Notes under the pieces: generated by a model
Seen by the model: the letters and a program-made list of their open reading frames with translations, nothing else
Told to the model about the DNA's origin: nothing
Database searches by the model: none
Shown: positions 1-7,104 of the stretch, in pieces
Layout of the letters: each line of letters begins with the position of its first letter
How positions within the stretch are numbered: the stretch's first letter is position 1
Source of the DNA: Sulfurovum sp.
Lineage (GTDB): Bacteria > Campylobacterota > Campylobacteria > Campylobacterales > Sulfurovaceae
Assembly (NCBI GenBank): GCA_027066595.1
Contig: JAMONG010000044.1
Span: 1-16,412 of the forward strand
Reading direction: 5' to 3'
Length of the DNA: 16,412 bases
Made by a program: the position numbers and the translations under genes

Positions 1-37
1 CACATTAAGTTTTTAAACTAAATATTAATGTGAAATA
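1..37. repeat. Inverted repeat with DnaA-box-like site upstream of dnaA
   Basis: CACATTAA at 1-8 is the exact reverse complement of TTAATGTG at 25-32, with a 16-base AT-rich spacer. The right arm runs into GTGAA (30-34), the complement of TTCAC, giving the 9-mer TATTTCACA on the minus strand at 29-37. TTCAC is the core reported for epsilonproteobacterial DnaA boxes. The left arm would be a second, inverted TTCAC box if the two bases before the window are TT, which cannot be seen. A role in dnaA autoregulation, or in a second origin part, is inference. Confidence 0.4.
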
Positions 38-53
38 AAGAGGATAATGAAAC

Positions 54-1385
54 ATGAATATCGGACAAAAAGTACTTTTTGAACTTAAAAAAGAGATTTC
101 TGAAATAGACTATGAACGTTATATAAAAAAACTTGTGTATGATACAAAACATTCACGTTCTAATATTGTCTATTTTTCTGCACCAAATATGATTATTGCT
201 AAATGGATAAAAAGTAAATATACCGATAAGATTATACATCTTTTTGAGCTACATAATGAAGTGAAACCTGAAGTGAAAATTACTGTCGGAAAAATCACTA
301 AAAAAACCTCTACACCTACTGTTACACAAAGTAATGAAAAAAATACGTCAAAAAGTACTTATTTAAACCCCTCTCTTACTTTTGAAAGTTTTATTGTGGG
401 TGATTCCAATCAATTTGCTTATACCACAGCAAAATCTGTTGCTGAAAAACCAGGCAAACAATACAATCCACTTTTTATCTATGGTGGCGTAGGGCTAGGA
501 AAAACACACTTACTTCAAGCCATTGGTAATTACCATATTGATTTAGGTAAAACCGTTATCTATACTACACTTGAACAATTTATGAACTCTTTTACTTCAC
601 ATCTTCGTTCTCAAACCATGGATAGGTTTAGAGATAAATTTAGAGAATGTGATTTACTTCTTATAGATGATATACAATTTTTATCTCGTAAAGAGCAGAC
701 CCAAGAAGAGTTTTTTCATACTTTTAATGAACTGCACAATAACAATAAACAAATCGTTATTACTGCTGATCGTGCACCTAATAAAATAGCAGGACTTGTA
801 GACCGACTCAAAACCCGTTTTGAGTGGGGGCTTATGGCAGATATACAACCTCCTGGGTTAGAAACTAAAATAGCTATTATTCAGAAAAAATGTGAATTAG
901 ATGGTATATCATTAAACCACGAAATCATTAACTATATTGCTACACATATGGGTGATAATATACGTGAAATAGAAGGTACTATTATAAAACTTAATGCATT
1001 ATCTTCTATGCTTAACCAAGAAATTACTTTAGATTTTACACAAAATGCCATAAAAGATCAACTCAAAGAGAAAAGAGAAAATGTCACCATTGATGATATC
1101 GTTAAAATCATCTCAAAAGAGCTAAATATAAAACCTTCTGATATTAAATCTAAAAAACGAACTAAAAATGTAGTAAATGCTAGAAGAATTGCTATCTATT
1201 TGGCTAGAAATCTTACACCAAATTCTATGCCACAAATTGCTGTTTATTTTGGTATGAAAGATCATACTGCAATCTCTCATGCCATGAAAAAAATTAATGA
1301 AATTATAGACAATGATGAAAACTTTAAAGTACTTCTTGAAGAACTCTCGAATAAAGTACATACCGATACACAAAATGATGTATAG
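54..1385 (+). CDS. dnaA: Chromosomal replication initiator protein DnaA
   Basis: DnaA binds DnaA boxes at oriC, forms an ATP-dependent filament, opens the duplex and helps load the replicative helicase. The 443 residues show the four usual domains: an N-terminal interaction domain (about 1-80), a short Ser/Thr/Lys-rich linker (about 81-105), the AAA+ domain (about 106-330), and a C-terminal DNA-binding domain. Visible motifs are Walker A GGVGLGKT (144-151), Walker B LLLIDDIQF (201-209), sensor 1 around ITADR (236-240), a box VII arginine in DRLKTRFEWG (about 250-259), sensor 2 GDNIREIEG (300-308), and the signature DHTAISHA (403-410) that contacts the box. The start is supported by AAGAGGA about nine bases upstream; an ATG at 47 is out of frame. 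The gene is first in the replication cluster, and the origin-like region follows it directly. Length is normal for Campylobacterota, where DnaA is shorter than in E. coli because of the short linker. Confidence 0.98.
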   Translation: MNIGQKVLFELKKEISEIDYERYIKKLVYDTKHSRSNIVYFSAPNMIIAKWIKSKYTDKIIHLFELHNEVKPEVKITVGKITKKTSTPTVTQSNEKNTSKSTYLNPSLTFESFIVGDSNQFAYTTAKSVAEKPGKQYNPLFIYGGVGLGKTHLLQAIGNYHIDLGKTVIYTTLEQFMNSFTSHLRSQTMDRFRDKFRECDLLLIDDIQFLSRKEQTQEEFFHTFNELHNNNKQIVITADRAPNKIAGLVDRLKTRFEWGLMADIQPPGLETKIAIIQKKCELDGISLNHEIINYIATHMGDNIREIEGTIIKLNALSSMLNQEITLDFTQNAIKDQLKEKRENVTIDDIVKIISKELNIKPSDIKSKKRTKNVVNARRIAIYLARNLTPNSMPQIAVYFGMKDHTAISHAMKKINEIIDNDENFKVLLEELSNKVHTDTQNDV

Positions 1386-1417
1386 AAACTTGAATAAAAA
1401 AAAGATATAATTTTAAA

Positions 1418-1436
1418 AGTGAATATCTGTGAATGT
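1418..1436 (-). promoter_or_regulatory. Two direct DnaA boxes, TTCAC core
   Basis: On the minus strand these read ACATTCACA (1436-1428) and ATATTCACT (1426-1418). Both fit a YATTCACN pattern like the Helicobacter pylori box. Their cores are exactly 10 bp apart, so two DnaA molecules would sit on the same face of the helix. Confidence 0.6.
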
Positions 1437-1489
1437 TTAAGTAATGTTAAACACCATCACAAACCACAGTTACAGAGTCAATAGAGTAG

Positions 1490-1498
1490 TTTTTCACA
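1490..1498 (+). promoter_or_regulatory. DnaA-box candidate next to the trio array
   Basis: TTTTTCACA has the TTCAC core (1493-1497) on the plus strand, opposite in orientation to the pair at 1418-1436. It lies 13 bases before the trio array. The closer 9-mer CATGTCACA (1503-1511) has one core mismatch and directly abuts the array; either could be the loading box. Confidence 0.5.
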
Positions 1499-1511
1499 TT
1501 TTCATGTCACA

Positions 1512-1536
1512 CTACTACTATCTACTACTATTATTA
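1512..1536. other. DnaA-trio array (duplex unwinding element)
   Basis: The plus strand reads CTA three times (1512-1520), one T, CTA three times (1522-1530), then TTA twice (1531-1536). The complementary strand is therefore 3'-GAT repeats followed by 3'-AAT repeats, the [G/A]AT trinucleotide motif known to bind DnaA as single strand and promote opening. It lies downstream of plus-strand DnaA boxes, the expected polarity. Eight repeats with a single one-base slip are well above what chance would give in ordinary AT-rich DNA. Confidence 0.7.
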
Positions 1537-1552
1537 AAAATAAGGAAAGTCA

Positions 1553-2620
1553 ATGAAGATAAGAGCTCAAAAACAAATTGTAGAATCTATACTTATAAAT
1601 CTACAACCTTTTTTAGAAAAAAAAGATGCCAGTCAAATTACATCACATATACTCTTCCAAACTCAAAATGGCAAATGTATTATTAAAGCTACAGATTCTG
1701 AAATTGGACTTCAAATTATTACTGAAAATATAAATATAGAAGCAGAAGGTTCATTCACTGCTAATGGAAAAAAACTTTTAGATATTATACGTATTTTAAA
1801 AGATGATGAAATCATTTTAGAATTGTTAGATAATACGCTTATTATTAAACAAAAACATTCTAAATTTAAACTTCCTACATTTGATCCAACTACTTATCCA
1901 AATTTTCCATCTATAGAAAATAAACCTCAAATTTCACTTGATTCATTAAATCTTATTCAAAATCTTAAAAAAATATCTCCTGCAATAGATACAAATAATC
2001 CAAAGTTTGAACTTAATGGTGCTCTTATCAATATTAAAAATAATTCAACAGATTTAGTAGGTACAGATACAAGAAGATTAGCCATAGCTACAATTGAAGG
2101 TGAAAATAGTGAAGAACTTTCTTTAATTGTTCCTAAAAAAGCAATTTTAGAAATACAAAAACTGTTTTTAGATCAAATAGATATATTTTTTGATGAAACA
2201 AATCTTATTATTTCAAATAATAATTATTTTTTCTATACAAGACTTATTAATGGTAAATTTCCAGATTATCAACGTATTATTCCTACAACAACTAAACATC
2301 AAATAGTTTTACCAAAAAAAGAGATGATAGATTCTATTAAAATGATTACAACTATTTCTCAAGAGATAAAAATGACACTTTTATCTGATGCTATTATTTT
2401 TAATTCTCTTTCAGCCGATAATGTTGAAGCAAAAACAGAACTTGAAATAAATACTGGACTTAATGATAAATTTGAACTCTCTTTTAATTCTAAATATATA
2501 TTAGATTTTATATCTCAAACAAATAAAAATGAATTTACTATAGAATTTAATGAACCCTCTCTACCATTTATCGTTAAAGACGATAATTTTATTACAATTA
2601 TTATGCCTATAGTTGCATAA
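1553..2620 (+). CDS. dnaN: DNA polymerase III beta subunit (sliding clamp)
   Basis: DnaN forms the ring-shaped dimer that encircles DNA and tethers polymerase III and many repair proteins. The 355 residues fit three repeated clamp domains of about 120 residues each. Recognisable segments are KATDSEIGL (45-53), TDTRRLAI (171-178), FPDYQRIIP (236-244), FNSKYILDFI (311-320) and the C-terminal MPIVA (351-355), which corresponds to the MPxxL-type end that lines the client-peptide pocket. Domain boundaries are family knowledge. The start has AAGGAAA at 1542-1548, just beyond the trio array, so the origin-opening site and the translation initiation region almost touch. pyrG follows 18 bases after the stop. 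The gene is strikingly AT-rich (hand counts of two 60-base lines give 13 and 12 G+C), more so than recJ or hisF. Confidence 0.97.
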   Translation: MKIRAQKQIVESILINLQPFLEKKDASQITSHILFQTQNGKCIIKATDSEIGLQIITENINIEAEGSFTANGKKLLDIIRILKDDEIILELLDNTLIIKQKHSKFKLPTFDPTTYPNFPSIENKPQISLDSLNLIQNLKKISPAIDTNNPKFELNGALINIKNNSTDLVGTDTRRLAIATIEGENSEELSLIVPKKAILEIQKLFLDQIDIFFDETNLIISNNNYFFYTRLINGKFPDYQRIIPTTTKHQIVLPKKEMIDSIKMITTISQEIKMTLLSDAIIFNSLSADNVEAKTELEINTGLNDKFELSFNSKYILDFISQTNKNEFTIEFNEPSLPFIVKDDNFITIIMPIVA

Positions 2621-2638
2621 TCAAAGGAAAAACGTTAC

Positions 2639-4285
2639 ATGAGTGAAAATTCAACAAAATATATTTTTGTTACAGGTGGAGTACTTTCTTCATTAGGTAA
2701 AGGTATCACAGCAGCATCTATAGGGACATTATTAAAACATACAGGACAACGCGTAGGTGTTCTTAAGTTAGATCCATATATTAATGTCGATCCTGGGACG
2801 ATGTCCCCTTTAGAACATGGCGAAGTTTTTGTAACTAAAGATGGTGCTGAAACAGATCTTGATTTAGGACATTATGAAAGATTTCTTGATACTTCCCTCA
2901 CTCAAAATAACAATTTTACTACAGGTCTTGTTTATAAAACAGTTATAGAAAATGAGCGTAAAGGTAAATATCTTGGTAAAACGATTCAAGTAGTACCTCA
3001 TATTGTAAATGAAATTAAAGAGCGTATCTTTCGTGCAGGTGAAGGGAAAGATATTCTTATCGTTGAACTTGGTGGAACAACTGGAGATATAGAAGGATTA
3101 CCTTTTTTAGAAACCATTAGACAAATTAAACATGAATTAGGTCGTTCATTTGTTATGAATATTCATGTAACACTCTTACCTTACATCAAAGCTGCTGGTG
3201 AACTTAAAACAAAACCAACGCAGCATTCAGTTCAAGAACTTAGACGTATAGGTATTGCACCACATATGTTGGTTCTTCGTGCAGAAGTACCTGTAAGTAC
3301 AGAGATTAAACGAAAAATAGCATTTTCTTGTGATATTGAAGAAGATTCTGTCATAGTTGCTGAAGATGCAGCAACTATCTATAAAGTACCTTTAAATTTT
3401 TTAGCACAAGATATATTAGCTCCTATTTGTAAACAATTAGAATTAGAAAACTGTGAACCTAAAATGGATGAATGGAGTTTATTAGTAAATAGAATTCTTG
3501 TGCCAAATAATGAAATGAAAATAGCATTTGTAGGTAAATATTTGGATTTAAAAGAGTCATATAAATCACTTACAGAAGCCCTTATACATTGTGGTGCACA
3601 TTTAGATACACGTGTAAACATTAAATGGGTTGATTCTGAAAAGATAGAAGATGATGGGGCAGAAAAATACCTTAATGACTGTGATGGTGTACTTGTAGCT
3701 GGTGGTTTTGGTGAACGTGGTATAGAAGGTAAAATTTCTGCTATTCAATATGCTAGAGAAAACAGAGTACCATTTTTAGGTATTTGTCTTGGAATGCAAC
3801 TTTCTATGGTTGAATTTGCTAGAAATGTATTAGGTTTAGAAGATGCCAACTCTGTAGAATTTAATAAAGAAACCTCTGCACCTATTATTTATCTTATTGA
3901 TGAATTTATAGATGCTGCTGGAGCAAAACAGATACGAACATCTACTACCGCTATGGGTGGAACATTGAGACTTGGTGAGTATGAATGTGAAACACTTGAA
4001 GGTTCAAATTTACGTAATGCTTATGATGCTCCTATGATTTTTGAACGACACAGACACCGTTATGAAGCAAACCCTAAATATAGAGCAGATTTTGAAGCCA
4101 AAGGTATGGAAATTACAGGTGAATCTCATGGACTTATAGAAGCTGTAGAGGTAAAAGACCATCCTTGGTTTTTAGGTGTTCAGTTTCATCCAGAATTTAC
4201 ATCTAGACTTCAAAATGCAAACCCTGCAATATTGGCATTTGTTAATGCTGCACAAAAACAAAAAAACAAAAATACAGAAGCATAA
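2639..4285 (+). CDS. pyrG: CTP synthase (glutamine hydrolysing)
   Basis: PyrG makes CTP from UTP, ATP and glutamine, the last step of de novo pyrimidine nucleotide synthesis, in the cytoplasm. The N-terminal synthetase domain (about 1-270) begins with VTGGVLSSLGKGI (11-23), followed by the conserved DPYINVDPGTMSP (45-57), HGEVFVTKDGAETDLDLG (60-77) and GGTTGDIEG (145-153) segments. A linker leads to the class I glutamine amidotransferase domain (about 292-540): GGFGERG (355-361), nucleophile Cys383 in GICLGMQ, RHRHRYE (470-476), and the His517/Glu519 pair in HPEF. At 548 residues it is full length. AAAGGA at 2623-2628 supports the start. It sits in a rightward cluster 18 bases after dnaN and shares one base with recJ, so nucleotide supply, replication and repair genes are probably co-transcribed. 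Confidence 0.98.
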   Translation: MSENSTKYIFVTGGVLSSLGKGITAASIGTLLKHTGQRVGVLKLDPYINVDPGTMSPLEHGEVFVTKDGAETDLDLGHYERFLDTSLTQNNNFTTGLVYKTVIENERKGKYLGKTIQVVPHIVNEIKERIFRAGEGKDILIVELGGTTGDIEGLPFLETIRQIKHELGRSFVMNIHVTLLPYIKAAGELKTKPTQHSVQELRRIGIAPHMLVLRAEVPVSTEIKRKIAFSCDIEEDSVIVAEDAATIYKVPLNFLAQDILAPICKQLELENCEPKMDEWSLLVNRILVPNNEMKIAFVGKYLDLKESYKSLTEALIHCGAHLDTRVNIKWVDSEKIEDDGAEKYLNDCDGVLVAGGFGERGIEGKISAIQYARENRVPFLGICLGMQLSMVEFARNVLGLEDANSVEFNKETSAPIIYLIDEFIDAAGAKQIRTSTTAMGGTLRLGEYECETLEGSNLRNAYDAPMIFERHRHRYEANPKYRADFEAKGMEITGESHGLIEAVEVKDHPWFLGVQFHPEFTSRLQNANPAILAFVNAAQKQKNKNTEA

Positions 4286-5859
4286 TGTATAAAAAATTAA
4301 CGCTAAAAGCGTTAGACAACTTACTTCATAATCGTTTTAAAGAGGGCTTTCTCTCTTTAAAAAATCTTCCTCATCCTTCAACTTTTAAAGATATGGACAA
4401 AGCCACTAAACGTATAGTCCAAGCCATTAACAATAAAGAAAAAATAACCATTATTGGTGACTACGATGTAGATGGGGTAACCTCTACAACATTAATGAAG
4501 CTTTTTTTTGAAGAGATAGACTACCCCATAGAGTGGGTAATTCCTAATAGATTTAAAGATGGTTATGGACTTTCGGCTAACATCATACCTCGCATACTTG
4601 GTACAGATTTAGCTATCACTGTGGATAATGGTATTTCTGCTGTATATGCAGCGAAACTTTGTAAAGAAGAGGGTATAGAACTCATCATTACAGATCATCA
4701 TTTATTAGCTCCTGAAGTACCTGAATGTTATGCCATAATAGACCAAAAACAAGAAGCATGTACTTTTCCTTACTCCGATGTATGTGGTGCTCAAATAGCT
4801 TGGTATCTCATAGCTTCACTTAAAAATGCACTAGATATTAAGATAAACATGATGTCCTACATGGAACTAGTAGCCATTGCCATTATCGCAGATATGATGC
4901 CCCTTCAGCATATTAACAGGGTGATGGTAGAAGCGGGTATAAAAACACTTAACAAAAGTACTAAGCCTGCAATAAGAGCCTTTTTGGAACAGAGTCAAAA
5001 AGAGACATTAGGAGCAGAAGATATAGGCTTCTTTTTGGCACCACTGCTTAACAGTGCTGGACGTATGGATGATGCTTTACATGCTGTAGATTTTTTGAGT
5101 TCAACAAACATCTATGATGCCAGAGTAAGACTTGAAAGACTTAAAGACTTTAATGCATTACGTAAAGCTACCGAACAAGACATCACAGAAAAAGCTATGT
5201 TACAAGTAAACCTTAAAGATGATGTCATTGTTGTTCATGCTGAAGATTGGCATGAGGGTGTGGTAGGGATAGTAGCTGCTCGTGTGGCTAGACAGTATGA
5301 AAAACCATGCATTGTGTTAAGTGACAATGGGGAAGGAACGCTCAAAGGATCTGGTAGAAGCTTTGGAGACTGTGACCTTTTTGCCATCACAGATGGCTGT
5401 AGAAGCCATTTAGAGAAGTTTGGAGGACATCAAGCAGCTATCGGGCTTAGTATGAAAAAAAAGAGCTTAGAAGCCTTTAAAGTTCAAATAAATAAAAATT
5501 ACAAGATAAGTAACTACAAAAAAGAAACATTAGACAGAGAGATAGTAGGAGAATTACATTTTTCAGACATCTCTTTTGAGCTTACAAAACTAGTAAAAAA
5601 GTACGAACCCTACGGGCAGGGTAATCCTATACCGAAATTTATTTCTAAAAATGTAGAAATTTTACAAGTTGATGCCATGGGTAAAGAAGGTGAACATTTA
5701 CGCTTTAGTTTTGGACAAGAGGGCATAGTGATGACAGGGGTACAGTTTAAGACTCGTGAAGTGTATGAGGTAGGTTCTCTAGTAGATGTAATCTATACGG
5801 TGAATGAAAACCATTTTAGAGGGAATGTTACTTTACAGTTAATGGTAGATAAGATTTAG
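4285..5859 (+). CDS. recJ: Single-stranded-DNA-specific 5'-3' exonuclease RecJ
   Basis: RecJ degrades single-stranded DNA 5' to 3' in recombinational repair and mismatch repair. The DHH phosphoesterase core is intact: DYDVDG (59-64), TVDNGIS (112-118), TDHH (136-139), IADMMPL (201-207) and NSAGRMDDA (256-264). The DHHA1 domain follows with GRSFGDCDLF (357-366) and FGGHQAAIGLSM (379-390), then an OB-like DNA-binding region (about 415-524) containing KYEPYGQGNP (439-448). Metal ligands are expected among the Asp and His residues of the first motifs. At 524 residues it is shorter than E. coli RecJ (577) but normal for this phylum. Its ATG overlaps the pyrG TAA by one base (TAATG), which suggests translational coupling. 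Base composition is clearly richer in G+C than in dnaN. Confidence 0.95.
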   Translation: MYKKLTLKALDNLLHNRFKEGFLSLKNLPHPSTFKDMDKATKRIVQAINNKEKITIIGDYDVDGVTSTTLMKLFFEEIDYPIEWVIPNRFKDGYGLSANIIPRILGTDLAITVDNGISAVYAAKLCKEEGIELIITDHHLLAPEVPECYAIIDQKQEACTFPYSDVCGAQIAWYLIASLKNALDIKINMMSYMELVAIAIIADMMPLQHINRVMVEAGIKTLNKSTKPAIRAFLEQSQKETLGAEDIGFFLAPLLNSAGRMDDALHAVDFLSSTNIYDARVRLERLKDFNALRKATEQDITEKAMLQVNLKDDVIVVHAEDWHEGVVGIVAARVARQYEKPCIVLSDNGEGTLKGSGRSFGDCDLFAITDGCRSHLEKFGGHQAAIGLSMKKKSLEAFKVQINKNYKISNYKKETLDREIVGELHFSDISFELTKLVKKYEPYGQGNPIPKFISKNVEILQVDAMGKEGEHLRFSFGQEGIVMTGVQFKTREVYEVGSLVDVIYTVNENHFRGNVTLQLMVDKI

Positions 5860-5880
5860 TAGATTAATATCTAAATGAAA

Positions 5881-5900
5881 ATGTTCATAGGTATGAACAT
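5881..5900. repeat. Perfect 9-bp palindrome between recJ and the next gene
   Basis: ATGTTCATA (5881-5889) and TATGAACAT (5892-5900) are exact reverse complements separated by GG. The two-base centre and the absence of a T run make an intrinsic terminator unlikely. The site lies just upstream of a candidate -10 at 5924-5929, where a regulator could bind near the -35 region. Operator function is inference. Confidence 0.5.
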
Positions 5901-5923
5901 CAATAATTTCTATAGATTTATAG

Positions 5924-5929
5924 TATACT
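5924..5929 (+). promoter_or_regulatory. Candidate -10 element for the gene at 5961
   Basis: TATACT matches the sigma-70 -10 consensus at five of six positions and lies 31 bases before the start codon. No good -35 is visible about 17 bp upstream, which is common in Campylobacterota, where the -35 is poorly conserved. Confidence 0.45.
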
Positions 5930-5960
5930 TCTTTAATAAAAATAAAAAATAGGATTTATT

Positions 5961-6374
5961 ATGGACAAAAGTTTAATGATATTTATTGCCATAGGTCTAG
6001 GGTTTCTCTATTTTGTGACGAGTTTTGTAGGTGATATTCAAGCAGAAGATGAAGCGTATAGAAATGATGACTATAATCAAGAACGTAAGTTTGATCAATA
6101 TAAAACAGTTGATAGTATCGGACAGGATATATTAGACCTTACAGGAGCAGATGCTAAAACACAGTTAGAAGCATGGAATAAATCTATGTTAAAAGAAGAG
6201 TTTTTAGAAATTTTTCCTAATTTTTCTGAAATGAAAAATTTTGTTAATGATAGAATTAGAGGAAAAATACTTCAAGATAAACTAACCAAGACAATTAATA
6301 GCATTGAAAATAAGTTTTTTTCAGGAAAAATAAGTGCAGAGCAAGCTAAGCGTGAGCTTAGCAATCTCAAATAA
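5961..6374 (+). CDS. Small membrane-anchored protein of unknown function
   Basis: I do not recognise a named family. The 137 residues begin with one hydrophobic segment (about 5-24, MIFIAIGLGFLYFVTSFVG), then a charged Asp/Glu/Tyr-rich stretch (25-50) and a soluble helical part containing a GADAKTQLEAW segment (62-72) and an ELSNLK end. The pattern suggests a bitopic inner-membrane protein with its globular part on one side; the side cannot be told from the sequence. AGGA at 5951-5954 supports the ATG. It has its own promoter region with a palindrome, so it is probably transcribed separately from recJ. Its stop codon directly abuts the stop of the convergent lipoprotein gene, with no bases between. 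The coding reading is supported by the ribosome binding site, the sensible hydrophobic start and its length without stops. Confidence 0.8.
   Translation: MDKSLMIFIAIGLGFLYFVTSFVGDIQAEDEAYRNDDYNQERKFDQYKTVDSIGQDILDLTGADAKTQLEAWNKSMLKEEFLEIFPNFSEMKNFVNDRIRGKILQDKLTKTINSIENKFFSGKISAEQAKRELSNLK
6345..6362 (+). repeat. Stem-loop inside the end of the 5961-6374 gene
   Basis: GCTAAGC (6345-6351) and GCTTAGC (6356-6362) pair perfectly around GTGA, which as RNA is a GNRA-type tetraloop. It ends 12 bases before the junction of two convergent stop codons. There is no T run after it, so it is not a classical terminator, but it is the only compact hairpin I found near the junction. It may simply reflect the codons it encodes. 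Confidence 0.4.
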
Positions 6375-7082
6375 TTAACGACAAGGGTCAGTCATATTAC
6401 TTTGGTTTGGATAGAGATAGACCTCTACACGTCTGTTGAGTGCTCTGTTTCTTGCTGAGTTGTTTGGTACAATAGCTTTATCGTAAGAACAACCTTTTGT
6501 ATATGGTCTTCCATTAATAGTAAGTAGATTGGCAACTGTATCTGCACGTTTTTGTGATAGTCTTTGGTTATAATTATAGCTACCTGTATTATCGGTAAAT
6601 CCAGCGACACCTACAACAGTTTGAGGATAGTTTGCAAGAAGTTGCCCCACTTTTTGTACTTTATATCTTGCACTAGGCTGTAGTCTTGCAGAGTTTGTTG
6701 CAAACATCATACGATCTCTAAACATAATTTTTACATACGTAGGGTGCTTAGATACGATAATGGTATTGTTAGGGTCAAGTGCTGCAAGAGGATCATTGTT
6801 TACCCCTGTTCCAAGTGCGCGTGCCATGGCATTGGCTTGTTCATCCATGCTATATCCTATAGCACCACCAAGTGCAGCACCGAGTAATCCACCAATGATA
6901 GCACTTTTTGCATCACGTTGCCCCGTATTGTATCCTATCATAGCACCTGCGACGGCACCACCTGCAGCTCCTGTTTTGGTACGATTGTAACTTCCATCTT
7001 CAACAAGTCCAGGTTGGTTATAACATCCTGCAAGCATAAATAGTGCTACAGATGAAGCGACAATTGTTTTGTGTAATTTCAT
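6375..7082 (-). CDS. Lipoprotein with glycine zipper and OmpA-like domain
   Basis: This is a predicted outer-membrane lipoprotein that binds peptidoglycan through a C-terminal OmpA domain. The signal peptide ends in the lipobox LAGC, with Cys20 as the lipidated residue. Residues about 37-78 are a Gly/Ala-rich glycine-zipper pair (AGGAVAGAMIGYNTG, then IIGGLLGAALGGAIG) able to insert in or pack against membranes. The OmpA-like part covers about 115-225, with TDNTG (163-167), NQRLSQKRA (172-180) and NRRVEVYLYP (216-225). Asp164 and Arg179 are 15 residues apart, as in the diaminopimelate-binding pair of OmpA domains. AAGGAA upstream supports the start. It lies 22 bases after a shorter lipoprotein that shares its glycine-zipper part, so the two are probably co-transcribed. 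The layout resembles Pal/YiaD-type proteins. The exact role is not determined. Confidence 0.9.
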   Translation of the reverse strand: MKLHKTIVASSVALFMLAGCYNQPGLVEDGSYNRTKTGAAGGAVAGAMIGYNTGQRDAKSAIIGGLLGAALGGAIGYSMDEQANAMARALGTGVNNDPLAALDPNNTIIVSKHPTYVKIMFRDRMMFATNSARLQPSARYKVQKVGQLLANYPQTVVGVAGFTDNTGSYNYNQRLSQKRADTVANLLTINGRPYTKGCSYDKAIVPNNSARNRALNRRVEVYLYPNQSNMTDPCR

Positions 7083-7104
7083 TTTATTTCCTTTAAATTA
7101 GTTT

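Larger units (their letters stand above)
1386..1552. other. oriC: Putative oriC core between dnaA and dnaN
   Basis: This is the only sizeable gap (167 bp) in the dnaA-recJ cluster. It holds two minus-strand TTCAC-core boxes (ATATTCACT at 1418-1426, ACATTCACA at 1428-1436), one plus-strand box (TTTTTCACA at 1490-1498), a weaker adjacent match CATGTCACA (1503-1511), then an array of CTA/TTA triplets (1512-1536) and an AT-rich stretch running into the dnaN ribosome binding site. Order and polarity (box, trio array, AT-rich DNA) match the basal unwinding module described for bacterial origins. Box and trio assignments rest on published consensus patterns; origin activity is inferred. The same region must also carry the dnaN leader. 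Confidence 0.75.

Noticed and set aside
1512..1536. Trio array as a simple microsatellite
   Set aside because: Position between DnaA boxes and dnaN, the correct polarity and the switch from CTA to TTA, which both fit the trio rule, make a functional reading better than chance slippage.
1444..1686. An 80-residue plus-strand open frame across the dnaA-dnaN gap
   Set aside because: It runs through the boxes and trio array, overlaps dnaN in another frame, lacks a ribosome binding site and has a composition dictated by the repeats.
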